From Actinomycetes bacterium (lineage in GTDB: Bacteria > Actinomycetota > Acidimicrobiia > Acidimicrobiales > RAAP-2), in assembly GCA_021791615.1 (NCBI GenBank), contig JAJYWG010000121.1, positions 1-10,761 on the forward strand: a stretch of 10,761 nt of DNA, read 5' to 3'. Shown here piece by piece: positions 1 through 6,434 of this stretch (its first letter is position 1; each line of letters opens with the position of its first letter). A program made the position numbers and the translations under genes. The notes beneath the pieces are model-generated. The model saw only the letters and a program-made list of their open reading frames with translations, did no database searches and had not been told where the DNA came from.

Positions 1-1
1 C

Positions 2-568
2 CTGTCGGCCCGCCAGAAGGGCTGGCGGGGGCTGGTCGGCCGGGTGAACGGCGGGATGGTCGTCCATCTCGGGGTGGCGATCATCGCGGTCGCCATCGCC
101 GCCAGCGCCGCCTACGGCCAGCGAGGCCAGCTCAGCCTGCGGCCGGGCCAGACGGCCCGCTTCGACGGGCACAGCGTCACCTACCTCGGCACCCGCACCC
201 GCCACTACTCCAACCGCAGCGCCATCGAGGCGAGGCTCCGCCTCGATGGCGGACCGGTCATCTCCCCCGCCGTCAGCGTGTTCAACTTCGGCTACGAAGG
301 CATCGGTACGCCGGCCATCGTCTCGGGGCCTACCCAAGACGTCTACCTCACCCTCGACTCGAGCCCCGTCGGGCACGGCCCGACCGTCATCGGCGTCGTC
401 GTCCAGCCGCTCCTCGTCTGGATCTGGATCGGCGGGGGGATCATGGGCCTCGGGGCGGCACTGGCGGCCTTCCCCGGCCGTCGGCGCCGGCCGACCGCGC
501 CGGCGTCGGCCCCCGGAGGCACGTCAGTGGCCGAGCCGCCCGTCCTGGCCGCAACCGGATCGCAGTGA
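2..568 (+). CDS. ccmF: CcmF C-terminal part (cytochrome c-type biogenesis heme lyase subunit), 5' end outside the window
   Basis: The frame is open from the left edge, so the start and most of the protein lie outside. The visible 188 residues match the CcmF C-terminus: a GGMVVHLGVAIIAVAIAAS segment (GG..VHLG, the conserved penultimate membrane helix), then an extracytoplasmic domain of about 80 residues, then a last membrane helix (PLLVWIWIGGGIMGLGAAL) ending in a basic FPGRRRR stretch. By family knowledge CcmF works with CcmH to attach heme to the CXXCH motif of apocytochrome c on the outer face of the membrane. The stop is 1 base before the ccmH start, so the two are probably co-transcribed and translationally coupled. 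The tail after the last helix is Pro/Ala rich and ends at TGA 566-568. The identification is firm from the helix motif and the neighbours; the completeness of the gene cannot be judged. Confidence 0.88.
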   Translation: MSARQKGWRGLVGRVNGGMVVHLGVAIIAVAIAASAAYGQRGQLSLRPGQTARFDGHSVTYLGTRTRHYSNRSAIEARLRLDGGPVISPAVSVFNFGYEGIGTPAIVSGPTQDVYLTLDSSPVGHGPTVIGVVVQPLLVWIWIGGGIMGLGAALAAFPGRRRRPTAPASAPGGTSVAEPPVLAATGSQ

Positions 569-569
569 G

Positions 570-1076
570 ATGCCCGAACCAGCCGACCCAGCCGACCCGC
601 CCGCTGGCTCCGCTCCACGGCGCCGGTTGGGCCTCGCGTTCGTGTGGCTGGTCATGGTCCTCGCCGTCGGCGGCACCCTCGGCTACGACGCGCTGGCGAG
701 TGGCCACCCGCTCACCTTGGACCAGAAGGTGGCGGCGATCGCCAGCCAGGTGCGCTGTCCCTCCTGTCAGGACGAGACGGCCGATCACTCGACGACCCAG
801 ACGGCAGCCGCCGTGCGAGCCACGATCCGCCAGCGCCTGCTCGCCGGCCAGAGCCAGGGGGAGATCGAGGCCTACCTGGAGAGTCGCTACGGCCCGGGCA
901 TCTTGCTCCGGCCACCGGCGGGCGGGCTGACCGGGCTGGTGTGGGTGCTGCCGGTGGCCGCCGTGGTGGCGGCCGTGGGCGGACTGGCGGTGGCGTTCCG
1001 CCGCTGGCGGCCCCGGGCGGTCGCGCCGCTCAGCGCCGAGGAGCGCGCCCTGCTCGAACGGGCACGCCAGGGCTGA
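570..1076 (+). CDS. ccmH: CcmH family cytochrome c maturation protein (apocytochrome thiol reductase)
   Basis: 168 residues from ATG 570, one base after the ccmF stop; longer upstream starts would run inside ccmF. Order: short Pro-rich cytoplasmic leader, membrane helix about 18-38, extracytoplasmic helical domain with VRCPSCQ (Cys63, Cys66), the conserved continuation RYGPGILLRPP (107-117), a second membrane helix about 120-143, and a charged tail. CcmH (CcmL/CycL family) keeps apocytochrome c cysteines reduced for heme ligation by CcmF. The CXXC and the ARYG..LLRPP-like signature are diagnostic. The stretch after the motif is QDETADHSTTQ rather than the more usual QNQSIADSNA, so this is a divergent member. 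A GAGGAG ribosome site for the next gene overlaps its stop. Operon with ccmF and the TPR gene. Confidence 0.9.
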   Translation: MPEPADPADPPAGSAPRRRLGLAFVWLVMVLAVGGTLGYDALASGHPLTLDQKVAAIASQVRCPSCQDETADHSTTQTAAAVRATIRQRLLAGQSQGEIEAYLESRYGPGILLRPPAGGLTGLVWVLPVAAVVAAVGGLAVAFRRWRPRAVAPLSAEERALLERARQG

Positions 1077-1085
1077 GGAGAACCT

Positions 1086-1901
1086 GTGGACGAGGAGAGG
1101 ATCGGCCTGGCCGACGAGCGAGGTTTTCTCCTCGCCTCCCTCGAGGACCTCGAGGAAGAGCGGGCGGCCGGGGATCTCACCGAGGCCGACTACCTGGCCC
1201 TGCGAACGAGCTACGAGCGCCGGGCCGTGGACGTCTTGTCCACCCTCGCCGATGGTCCTGTCTCCGAGGAAGAAGCTCCCGCCGTCGGCGAACCTCGGCG
1301 GGGGGAGCGAAGCGAACGACGCCGCTGGGCCCGTCGGGCGCTGGCCGTGGCAGCCGTGGCAGCGGTGGCGCTCGGCGCCGGGTTCATGGTGGACGGTTCT
1401 GCCGGCAATCGCCTGCCCACCCAGACCATCACCGGCTCGCTCCCACCCGCGATCGGCAACGAGTTGGTCGACGCCCAAGACGCCCTCGTCAAAGGAAACG
1501 AGCTGCAGGCGCTCAAGCTCTTCCAGGCCGTGCTCAACGCCCAGGCCGACGAGCCCGAAGCGCTCGCGTACTGGGGCTGGATCGTCGCCAGCTCCGGCGC
1601 CGCCTCAGGGAACAAGTCCCTGCTGGCTCGTGGCATCGCCTCGATGGAAGCCGCCCTCCGAGCTGACCCGACCTACGCCAGCACCTACCTGCTCCTCGGC
1701 GTCACCCACCTCGCCAGCGGCGACCCCACAGCGGCGGTGGCCGAGCTGCGCCACTTCCTGGCCCTTGGCCCCCCGGCCGCGGACGCCCGGGCCGCAAAGG
1801 CCGCGCTGGCAAAGGCCGAGAAGGAGACTGCGTCCTCGTCAAGCCACGGCTCGCCCGCACCGGCTCCTGGCGGAGCTCCCAGCCCGACCGCTGTGCCATG
1901 A
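1086..1901 (+). CDS. CcmI-like membrane-anchored TPR protein of cytochrome c biogenesis
   Basis: 271 residues from GTG 1086, with GAGGAG at 1075-1080 giving a 5-base spacer. The N-terminal part (1-50) is an acidic helical region, LADERGFLLASLEDLEEE followed by GDLTEADY, the pattern found ahead of the membrane helix in CcmI-type proteins. A basic stretch and a single membrane helix (about 84-102) follow, then an extracytoplasmic TPR region: helices at 125-157, 158-193 and 197-230, the last with the typical YLLLGVTHLASGDPTAAVAE. The tail is Ala/Lys then Ser/Pro rich. Family knowledge: CcmI is a chaperone that holds apocytochrome c for CcmF/CcmH. Position directly after ccmH supports that role here. 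TPR proteins are generic, so the role rests largely on context. Confidence 0.8.
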   Translation: MDEERIGLADERGFLLASLEDLEEERAAGDLTEADYLALRTSYERRAVDVLSTLADGPVSEEEAPAVGEPRRGERSERRRWARRALAVAAVAAVALGAGFMVDGSAGNRLPTQTITGSLPPAIGNELVDAQDALVKGNELQALKLFQAVLNAQADEPEALAYWGWIVASSGAASGNKSLLARGIASMEAALRADPTYASTYLLLGVTHLASGDPTAAVAELRHFLALGPPAADARAAKAALAKAEKETASSSSHGSPAPAPGGAPSPTAVP

Positions 1902-1988
1902 GCCGGGTGCTCGCTGCGTTTGCGCTGGGACGCCCCCTGTCCGCTGCCGCTGCTTTCGTCTTTTCCCTGTCTTCTCCGCTCCCCGCCG

Positions 1989-2010
1989 GGAGGCGGCGAT
2001 CGCCGCCTCC
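1989..2010. terminator. Perfect 22-bp palindrome between convergent genes, possible bidirectional terminator
   Basis: The arm GGAGGCGGCGA is followed at once by its exact reverse complement, giving 11 base pairs without a spacer; as RNA it would fold with a loop of about 4 bases. It lies 88 bases after the CcmI-like stop and begins, read on the - strand, at the last base of the TAG (2012-2010) that ends the extended frame of the convergent membrane gene. There is no T-tract on either side, so intrinsic termination is not proved; a protein-binding site is the alternative. Confidence 0.45.
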
Positions 2011-2177
2011 TACGTGGCGGGCCCGGCCGGAGCCGGTGGGCCGTTCCCCGGAAGGGCCGGGATCTCCGACGGCGAGCGAGTGGCCCGCCTGCGCCGGCCG
2101 TCGCAGGGCCCGGCGACGAGCCAGAGCCCGGGCACGAACGCGGCGAGGAACCCGGTCGTGGCGAGAGGCCCCAGGTT
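2010..2177 (-). pseudogene. In-frame C-terminal extension of the membrane protein beyond its TGA (fourth helix and tail)
   Basis: Continuing the frame of the 2178-2525 gene past TGA 2180-2178 gives 55 more codons before TAG at 2012-2010. The start of this stretch, NLGPLATTGFLAAFVPGLWL, has the composition of a membrane helix, followed by a basic DGRRRR and a Pro-rich tail. This is unlike the Arg/Pro-rich translations of the other five frames. The palindrome at 1989-2010 follows at once, which is where a terminator of the full-length gene would sit. Either a nonsense mutation has split the gene or the base is wrong (TGG would restore Trp). Confidence 0.5.
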
Positions 2178-2525
2178 TCACGCCGGTGCGGCGAACAGGA
2201 CGAGCATCGACGTCGCCATCAGGGCCAGGCCGAGTCCGGACCGCCTGCCGCGGGGCAGCGGGACGACACCGAGCATCCCACCCACCCCGATGGCCAGCAC
2301 ACCGACATGAAGGAGCAGGGCGACAAGCTCGGCCGTGGGCTCCGTACCCCAGCGGACCCTGGTGGCCAGGCCAGCAGCGATGGCGACTACGGCTGAGAGG
2401 GCAAACAGCCCGAGGCGCGTCAAGACGCCGCGTCCGACGATCCCACTGGGCGCGCCCCTGGGGAGCCGCGGCGAACCGGGCTCCCCGTCCCCGGACAGCC
2501 CGTCGGTCGGTCGGGCCTGGTGCAT
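2178..2525 (-). CDS. Small membrane protein of unknown function, probably truncated by an in-frame TGA
   Basis: 115 residues from ATG 2525, with GAGGAG eight bases upstream (GAGGAGACCGCGATG), a clear ribosome site. After a hydrophilic 33-residue leader come three hydrophobic segments: about 34-56 (LTRLGLFALSAVVAIAAGLA), 65-90 (LVALLLHVGVLAIGVGGMLG) and 96-115 (GLGLALMATSMLVLFAAPA). The last ends abruptly at the TGA with no polar tail. Translation in the same frame beyond the TGA gives another plausible membrane segment and a polar tail, and the related sequence at 5250-5396 has TGG at the matching position. I infer a four-helix protein of about 172 residues whose last helix is lost or is a sequencing artefact. 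I do not recognise the family. It is convergent with the ccm genes. Confidence 0.6.
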   Translation of the reverse strand: MHQARPTDGLSGDGEPGSPRLPRGAPSGIVGRGVLTRLGLFALSAVVAIAAGLATRVRWGTEPTAELVALLLHVGVLAIGVGGMLGVVPLPRGRRSGLGLALMATSMLVLFAAPA

Positions 2526-2670
2526 CGCGGTCTCCTCATGTTTGGATGTCTGGTCTCCTAGTGTCGGGTCCCTTGCGGCTCAGGTGCGTGGCGCGAGCGG
2601 GACCGGGCGGCGATACGGCCTCCCCTGGGGCGGTTTCGGCTGGACGACAGCGTCCTGGTCGCTACCGGGA

Positions 2671-2795
2671 GCGCTGATCTCGGGCTCGGGTCGCCCACGG
2701 CACCGAGCGCTGGCTCAGCGACGGCATCGGGTTCACTCGTGCCCGACCGGCCGTTGGCGTCGATGAGGGACGCCGATAGTGACGTGCGGGCCTGA
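2671..2795. repeat. Dispersed repeat, copy A (upstream block of the membrane gene)
   Basis: Direct counterpart of the block at 5373-5515, in the same orientation. The best-conserved core is 2677-2734 against 5395-5452; by hand alignment 49 of 58 bases are identical. It includes the shared string CGGGTCGCCCACGGC, and weaker similarity continues to about 2795. In both places it lies upstream (in the - strand sense) of related membrane-gene sequence, so it is most simply the leader of a duplicated gene. I see no coding signal consistent between the two copies. Confidence 0.7.
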
Positions 2796-3002
2796 GCGCA
2801 CGTCTCACATGGATGGGTCTGCGGGCCGCATGCCCCCGCCTGATCAAGCTGATCCGCCCCGGTCGTAGACGGCGGCGAGGAGGCAGTGCCCTTTGGCGCT
2901 CATCGAGGGCTCCATTCGGACGGTCCCGGTTGCACGGTCGGCATTGCCGCCCGGCTCGGTGCCGTGTTGGTGGCTGCGGGATGCACGGCGCCGCGGATCT
3001 CA

Positions 3003-3092
3003 GCTCGTCTGAAGGGCGCCCCGACGCTCCAGCTCGCGACGCAGCTTGCGCTCTCGGACCGAGAGCAGGCCGTAGGATTGCGCAGCCACAGG
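3003..3092 (-). other. Short open frame directly after the L,D-transpeptidase, possible gene remnant
   Basis: In the same frame as the transpeptidase, the - strand reads on after its TGA for 29 codons to another TGA at 3005-3003. The translation contains SYGLLSVRERKLRRELERR, a credible amphipathic, basic helix, unlike the low-complexity frames around it. A GTG lies two codons after the first stop, but no ribosome site is visible. It could be a small protein, the tail of a lost gene, or chance. No family is assigned. Confidence 0.2.
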
Positions 3093-4733
3093 TCAGCCGG
3101 CCACCGTGACGAGATCGCCGACCATCAACTGAGGGAAGATCGCGCCGGCGGTAGCGGGCGGGAGCTCCACGCATCCCAGGCTCTGGGGAAACCCGTAGGA
3201 AGCACGGACGAACCCGTGCACGGCATCGCTGCCATTGAAGTAGTTCACCCAAGACACCGAGTCGGCGTAGGGCGTGCCGTTCGGGTTGGTGCCCCGCATG
3301 ACCTGGGAGGTGTAGCGGAGGTAGATCGGGTAGGTGCCGTCGCTGGTCTGGTCGACGGGGATGCCCGTGTTGGCCAACGCGGTCATGACCACCTGTCCGT
3401 TCTCCCACATGGTCAACGTCTCGGGGAGAGCCTTGGTCACGTACACGTACGAGTACGGGTAGGGGTCCTGCTGGCTGACCAGAGCCGCCTTCAGCAGCGA
3501 CGCCCACACCGATGCGGTGGCCATCTGGTCCACCGTGTCGTACTCCACGGTGTCGTTGTAGGTGTTCTGGGCCGCTTCGAAGGTCATGAGGGCACCCTTG
3601 GTCATGGCCGTGGCCTGGCCCGGCGCCCACTGGGCGACCAGGGACGCCGGCGTTCCCGACCAGCGCCAGGCGAAGCTGCCGCGAAGCGGGGCGTACACGG
3701 TGGCTTCTTCGGCCGCCAGGGTGGTCGGTTGGGCTGTGCCCGATGCCGGCGTGAAGGTGAGCGGGAGGTAGCCGAGCTGCGCCAGCAATTGCTGCAGTCG
3801 GAGCACCGAACCTGGGCCGACGGTGAACTGGTAGGACGTGGTGCTGATGGGATCAGCCGGGGAGCTGACCAGCGACACGGCGTGGTCGAAGCGAACGGTC
3901 ACCTGGGTGTCGGGCCCGAAGCCGAAGCCCGACGGGGTGAAGCTCAAGGTGTAGGGGTCCGGTTCTGACCAGCGCCCGGGCACGTCGGGAGACAAGGTCG
4001 GGCGGTTGGTGCCGAGCACCTTGGACACCGGCTCGGAGAAGGTCAGGGTCACCGGGCTCTGCGAGGAGACCGCCGTGCCTCCTGGTGCCGGCACGGCCAG
4101 GGCGGCGGGCTGGCCCTTCACTGGAGGAATGAACCACGACACGGTGCGTGGCCGGCTCGCCATGCGCTCCCAAGCCCGGGAAGTTGCCGTCACCTCGACG
4201 GTCCCGGAGTACCCCGTCCACGGCACCGGGACCTTGACCATGCTGGCAGGCCGGGCCAGGTGGATGGTCCGGGCAGTCCCGCCCGGCACCCGGTACGCGA
4301 CTGATGTCACGGGACTGGTAAACCGAACCGGCAGCATCCGACGTGCCGACGCCACCGACACAGTCGCCGTCGGTGCCGGCTCCGGCGTTCGTACGTGCAG
4401 GCTGCTCGTCACCGGGGACCCGAAGAGCCACTGCAGCCATGACGGCGCATCCACCGACGCCGTCACTCGAAAGTGCTCCCCCTGCGCCAAGTCCTGCGTC
4501 GGCCAGGTGCCCCCGCCACTTTCGACCACCGGCACCGAGTGCCCGTTGGCCACCACCTGTAGCGACGTCACCCGGGCGCCGAAGCCCCCCACGTCGATGG
4601 AGGCGAGTGCCGTGCGCGACGACTCGACCCGGACAGTCGGACGGCCGAAGGCAAGCGCCAGTACCACGCCGACGCCCACGATGACGGCTACCGCCCCGAG
4701 CCAAAGGGCGACACGGAGCACTAATCGACGCAT
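3093..4733 (-). CDS. Membrane-anchored L,D-transpeptidase with YkuD catalytic domain
   Basis: 546 residues from ATG 4733, chosen because GGAGG lies six bases upstream; the TTG six bases further out would abut that site. Order: one N-terminal membrane helix (about 5-27), a beta-rich region, a bacterial Ig-like section around 215-285 (VTLTFSEPVS), a peptidoglycan-binding-like repeat (about 309-392, LRLQQLLAQLGYLPL), and a C-terminal YkuD domain (about 427-545). The catalytic signature is HGFVRASYGFPQSLGCVEL: His506, Ser518, Gly520, Cys521. The family forms 3-3 (meso-diaminopimelate) cross-links in peptidoglycan through a Cys acyl-enzyme, outside the cytoplasmic membrane. The usual S-H-G-C is S-L-G-C here. 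It stands alone, with non-coding DNA on both sides. Confidence 0.9.
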   Translation of the reverse strand: MRRLVLRVALWLGAVAVIVGVGVVLALAFGRPTVRVESSRTALASIDVGGFGARVTSLQVVANGHSVPVVESGGGTWPTQDLAQGEHFRVTASVDAPSWLQWLFGSPVTSSLHVRTPEPAPTATVSVASARRMLPVRFTSPVTSVAYRVPGGTARTIHLARPASMVKVPVPWTGYSGTVEVTATSRAWERMASRPRTVSWFIPPVKGQPAALAVPAPGGTAVSSQSPVTLTFSEPVSKVLGTNRPTLSPDVPGRWSEPDPYTLSFTPSGFGFGPDTQVTVRFDHAVSLVSSPADPISTTSYQFTVGPGSVLRLQQLLAQLGYLPLTFTPASGTAQPTTLAAEEATVYAPLRGSFAWRWSGTPASLVAQWAPGQATAMTKGALMTFEAAQNTYNDTVEYDTVDQMATASVWASLLKAALVSQQDPYPYSYVYVTKALPETLTMWENGQVVMTALANTGIPVDQTSDGTYPIYLRYTSQVMRGTNPNGTPYADSVSWVNYFNGSDAVHGFVRASYGFPQSLGCVELPPATAGAIFPQLMVGDLVTVAG

Positions 4734-4919
4734 GCTCAACCTCCATCAAAGGGTGCTCAGCGCGCCGCGGGCAGCAGTGTGAGGTGTCACGCCTTGGGTT
4801 TGGTGAAGGCTCCCGCTCTTTGCTCTGAGCGGCACCGGATGGTGCCGAAGAGGAGTTGGGCTCGCTCCACCGAGGGACACGGCGGCGAGGAGCGAGCGTC
4901 CAAATATCGTTTCATCGCT

Positions 4920-4943
4920 CATCTCATCCCAACACATCTCATC
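4920..4943. repeat. Two direct copies of CATCTCATC, 15-base period
   Basis: The nine-base units at 4920-4928 and 4935-4943 are identical and lie on the same face of the helix about one and a half turns apart. They sit in an AT-richer patch upstream of the L,D-transpeptidase. This could be a regulator site or simple-sequence chance; no known motif is recognised. Confidence 0.3.
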
Positions 4944-5026
4944 TGACTGCTTTCCTCTGCTCTTGCCAGGCACAGCTCTCGGCCGGCCTCGTCGCTTGCC
5001 TGCACCGACATCGGCACGACCTCCGA

Positions 5027-5044
5027 TACACTGTAGTAGCTACT
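5027..5044 (+). promoter_or_regulatory. BlaI/CopY-like dyad with TANNNT -10 box
   Basis: TACACTGTA (5027-5035) is a TACA/TGTA dyad with a one-base centre, running into AGTAGCTACT (5035-5044), a perfect ten-base palindrome. BlaI/MecI/CopY operators are built on TACA-NN-TGTA, so the first part is one base short of that consensus. TACACT fits the actinobacterial TANNNT -10 pattern. A strong ribosome site follows at 5071-5080, so this looks like an autoregulated promoter firing rightward. The -35 is not clear. Confidence 0.4.
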
Positions 5045-5070
5045 CCGCCACGAAAAGTCGCGAGGGTCGA

Positions 5071-5366
5071 AAAGGAGGAGCACTACGGGAAGTCGGCCAC
5101 CGACCGATCCGAGGCGGCGCCGGTCAGGCAATCAGCTCGGCCGGGTCCGCCGCGAGCGAGGCAGACCCCGGTACTTCGCTGGCTTCTCTCCTACGGCTGA
5201 TGCTGCGGGGATACACGCCTCCACGTTTGATGGCGGTCGTCGCCACCACCTACGCGGCGAGCCCAGGTGCCACGCCGGTGCGGCAAACAGGACGGCCATC
5301 GAGGTCGATGGCGACCAGTGCCGAGACAACGAGCAGCCCGAGCCGCGCCCACAGAAACCCGCATGA
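5071..5366 (+). pseudogene. Ribosome binding site followed by an open frame beginning with ACG; possible remnant of a BlaI-type repressor gene
   Basis: AAAGGAGGAG at 5071-5080 is the best Shine-Dalgarno in the window, and six bases after AGGAGG is ACG (5085-5087) where a start codon would be expected. That frame stays open for 93 codons to TGA 5364-5366. It begins TGSRPPTDPRRRRSGNQLG, a basic leader loosely like the N-terminus of some BlaI-family repressors, but the rest has no recognisable helix-turn-helix, and its last third is antisense to the decayed membrane gene. A BlaI-like operator just upstream and ccdA/tlpA nearby fit a lost blaI gene, but this is inference from weak similarity. Confidence 0.25.
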
Positions 5367-5396
5367 CGTTCGGTACCGGGAGAGCGGGGTCCTCAT
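5250..5396 (-). pseudogene. Internally deleted, decayed paralogue of the 2178-2525 membrane protein gene
   Basis: On the - strand, WARLGLLVVSALVAI (from 5396 onward) matches the first helix of the membrane protein (LTRLGLFALSAVVAI), and 40 bases later the DNA matches the end of its third helix. By hand alignment 5263-5307 and 2171-2215 share 39 of 45 bases. The middle (second helix and most of the third) is missing, and the two matching parts are in different frames, so the 48-codon frame present here (ATG 5396 to TAG 5250) is not a functional homologue. At the position of the truncating TGA of the other copy, this copy reads TGG. Confidence 0.7.
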
Positions 5397-5515
5397 CTCG
5401 GGCCCGGGTCGCCCACGGCGTCGAGCGCCGGCTCCCCCACGGCATCACGTTCGCGCGAGCTCGCCCGACCGCCGACGCGGGACGCGGACGGTGATGTTGT
5501 GCTTGGAAGCGGGCA
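5373..5515. repeat. Dispersed repeat, copy B
   Basis: Partner of the block at 2671-2795. The core is 5395-5452, and the match extends with gaps to about 5515, just short of the ccdA stop at 5520. In this copy the block abuts the decayed membrane gene directly; in copy A about 145 bases separate block and start codon. Confidence 0.7.
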
Positions 5516-5519
5516 AGCC

Positions 5520-6434
5520 TCACATCCCGGCGCTTTGGGAGCGTGCCGCCGGCTCGTCGATCCCGTCCACACAGTTCTGGGCGTTGTCGGCTCGACGACG
5601 CGGGCCCGGGGACCGCCGACGGCGCCAGAGGGTGATCCCCACCAGGGCGCCGAGCGCGCCGGCAACCGGCAAGAAGGCGTGCCAGTGCGGGTCCACCAGG
5701 TTGCTCAGGCGGGAGGACAGCCCGCTCACCCGGGCGAAGAGGTCGCCCGCCAGGGCGGTGCTCTTGAGCCCGGGTAGGTTGGTGAGCACCAGGTAGGCCC
5801 CCGAGGCGACGAGCAGCACGGCGGAGACCCGCTCGACGAAGGGCAGCAGGCGGCGCGTCCCGGCCAGCAGGGACTGCTTGGCCAGCGCCGCGGACACGGT
5901 GAGCGCCACGAGCAACGTGGCCGCCCCGGTCCCGTAGGCGAGGAAGACGCCGACCAGCTGGGCGGGGTTGTGGGCGCCCAGGGCCACTGCGATCACCGCC
6001 AGCAGCACGGCGATGGTGCAGGCCAGCGAGGCGAAGGCGTAGCCGGCGCCGAAGACCACGATGTGGCGGTACCCGACCCCGCGGCCAGGGGAGAGCTGGC
6101 GCTTGGCCAGGAACGCCAGCCGGCGGCCGGCGAGCATGGCCACCCCGATTGCGGCGAGGACCACCCCGATCACTACCGCGCCGATCGGCACAGCCGTGAT
6201 CAACGACCGCAGGCCCAACGAGACGAGCAGCCCCCCGAGGACGAACACGCCGCCAAAGCCGGCGCTCAGCGCCCCGCCGACGGAGAGGCCCTGGGACACC
6301 CGCTCGAGCAGCGGACGGTGAGACTCCTCGCCCACCCCGAGGTAGTAGGCGAGGTAGGCCGGGAGCAGAGCGAACCCACACGGGTTGAGCGGGGACAGCA
6401 GCCCGGCCCCGAAGGCAAACGCCAGCCTGGTCAT
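5520..6434 (-). CDS. ccdA: CcdA/DsbD-type membrane thiol-disulfide transporter, last gene of the mer operon
   Basis: 304 residues from ATG 6434, which overlaps the stop of the thioredoxin-like gene as ATGA. The upstream in-frame continuation is antisense-type low complexity, so this is the start. The first helix carries the family signature SPLNPCGFALLPAYL with Cys19 after Asn-Pro, and the fourth carries LACTIAVLL with Cys139. These two membrane cysteines form the redox pair that moves electrons from cytoplasmic thioredoxin to extracytoplasmic partners in CcdA and DsbD. Six core helices (about 5-32, 53-76, 82-102, 125-150, 158-184, 200-220) are followed by an extra C-terminal helix (about 254-270) and a basic tail with Cys288. 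Its immediate partner is the CPSC protein encoded upstream. In this operon it may serve mercury handling instead of, or besides, cytochrome c maturation. Confidence 0.88.
   Translation of the reverse strand: MTRLAFAFGAGLLSPLNPCGFALLPAYLAYYLGVGEESHRPLLERVSQGLSVGGALSAGFGGVFVLGGLLVSLGLRSLITAVPIGAVVIGVVLAAIGVAMLAGRRLAFLAKRQLSPGRGVGYRHIVVFGAGYAFASLACTIAVLLAVIAVALGAHNPAQLVGVFLAYGTGAATLLVALTVSAALAKQSLLAGTRRLLPFVERVSAVLLVASGAYLVLTNLPGLKSTALAGDLFARVSGLSSRLSNLVDPHWHAFLPVAGALGALVGITLWRRRRSPGPRRRADNAQNCVDGIDEPAARSQSAGM

Larger units (their letters stand above)
2526..3092. other. 567-base stretch without a convincing gene; leader of the membrane gene plus a repeated block
   Basis: Going leftward from the L,D-transpeptidase stop, the - strand first shows a short frame (3003-3092, described separately). 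The interval from about 2795 to 3002 shows nothing I can support: all frames are Arg/Pro-rich. Then comes the repeat block at 2671-2795, and then about 145 bases up to the ATG at 2525 of the membrane gene. Close to that ATG the - strand carries AGGAGACC twice, the nearer copy serving as ribosome site. No clear -35/-10 pair was found. Confidence 0.5.
4734..5249. other. About 500 bases with no intact gene, upstream of the L,D-transpeptidase
   Basis: No frame on either strand has both a plausible start and protein-like composition. The part nearest the transpeptidase presumably holds its promoter, though I cannot place -35/-10 boxes. Around 4900-4960 the DNA is AT-richer than its surroundings and has two exact copies of CATCTCATC (4920-4928 and 4935-4943) separated by six bases. 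Further right are the BlaI-like dyad at 5027-5044 and a strong ribosome binding site at 5071-5080 (separate entries). Confidence 0.5.

Noticed and set aside
2089..2106. Near-palindrome CTGCGCCGGCCGTCGCAG as a terminator.
   Set aside because: It lies within the extended membrane protein frame, has mismatches, and such short GC-rich dyads are common at this base composition.
1898..2677. Long + strand frame whose ATG overlaps the CcmI-like stop (ATGA) and starts with a hydrophobic stretch.
   Set aside because: The translation is dominated by Arg, Pro and Ala with no domain-like pattern, and it is antisense to the better supported membrane protein frame at 2010-2525.
2178..3095. Possible TGA recoding (as Trp or Gly), suggested by readable frames after TGA at 2178 and at 3093.
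   Set aside because: ccmF, ccmH, merA, the redoxin and ccdA all end properly at TGA with the expected family lengths, so TGA is a normal stop here.
2813..3109. 98-codon + strand frame in the gap before the transpeptidase.
   Set aside because: Arg-rich, no ribosome site, and the opposite strand near 3003-3092 looks more protein-like.
2662..3630. 322-codon - strand frame running from inside the transpeptidase to the repeat block.
   Set aside because: It is a shifted-frame shadow of the transpeptidase C-terminal region followed by Arg-rich low-complexity sequence; no start signal or family pattern.
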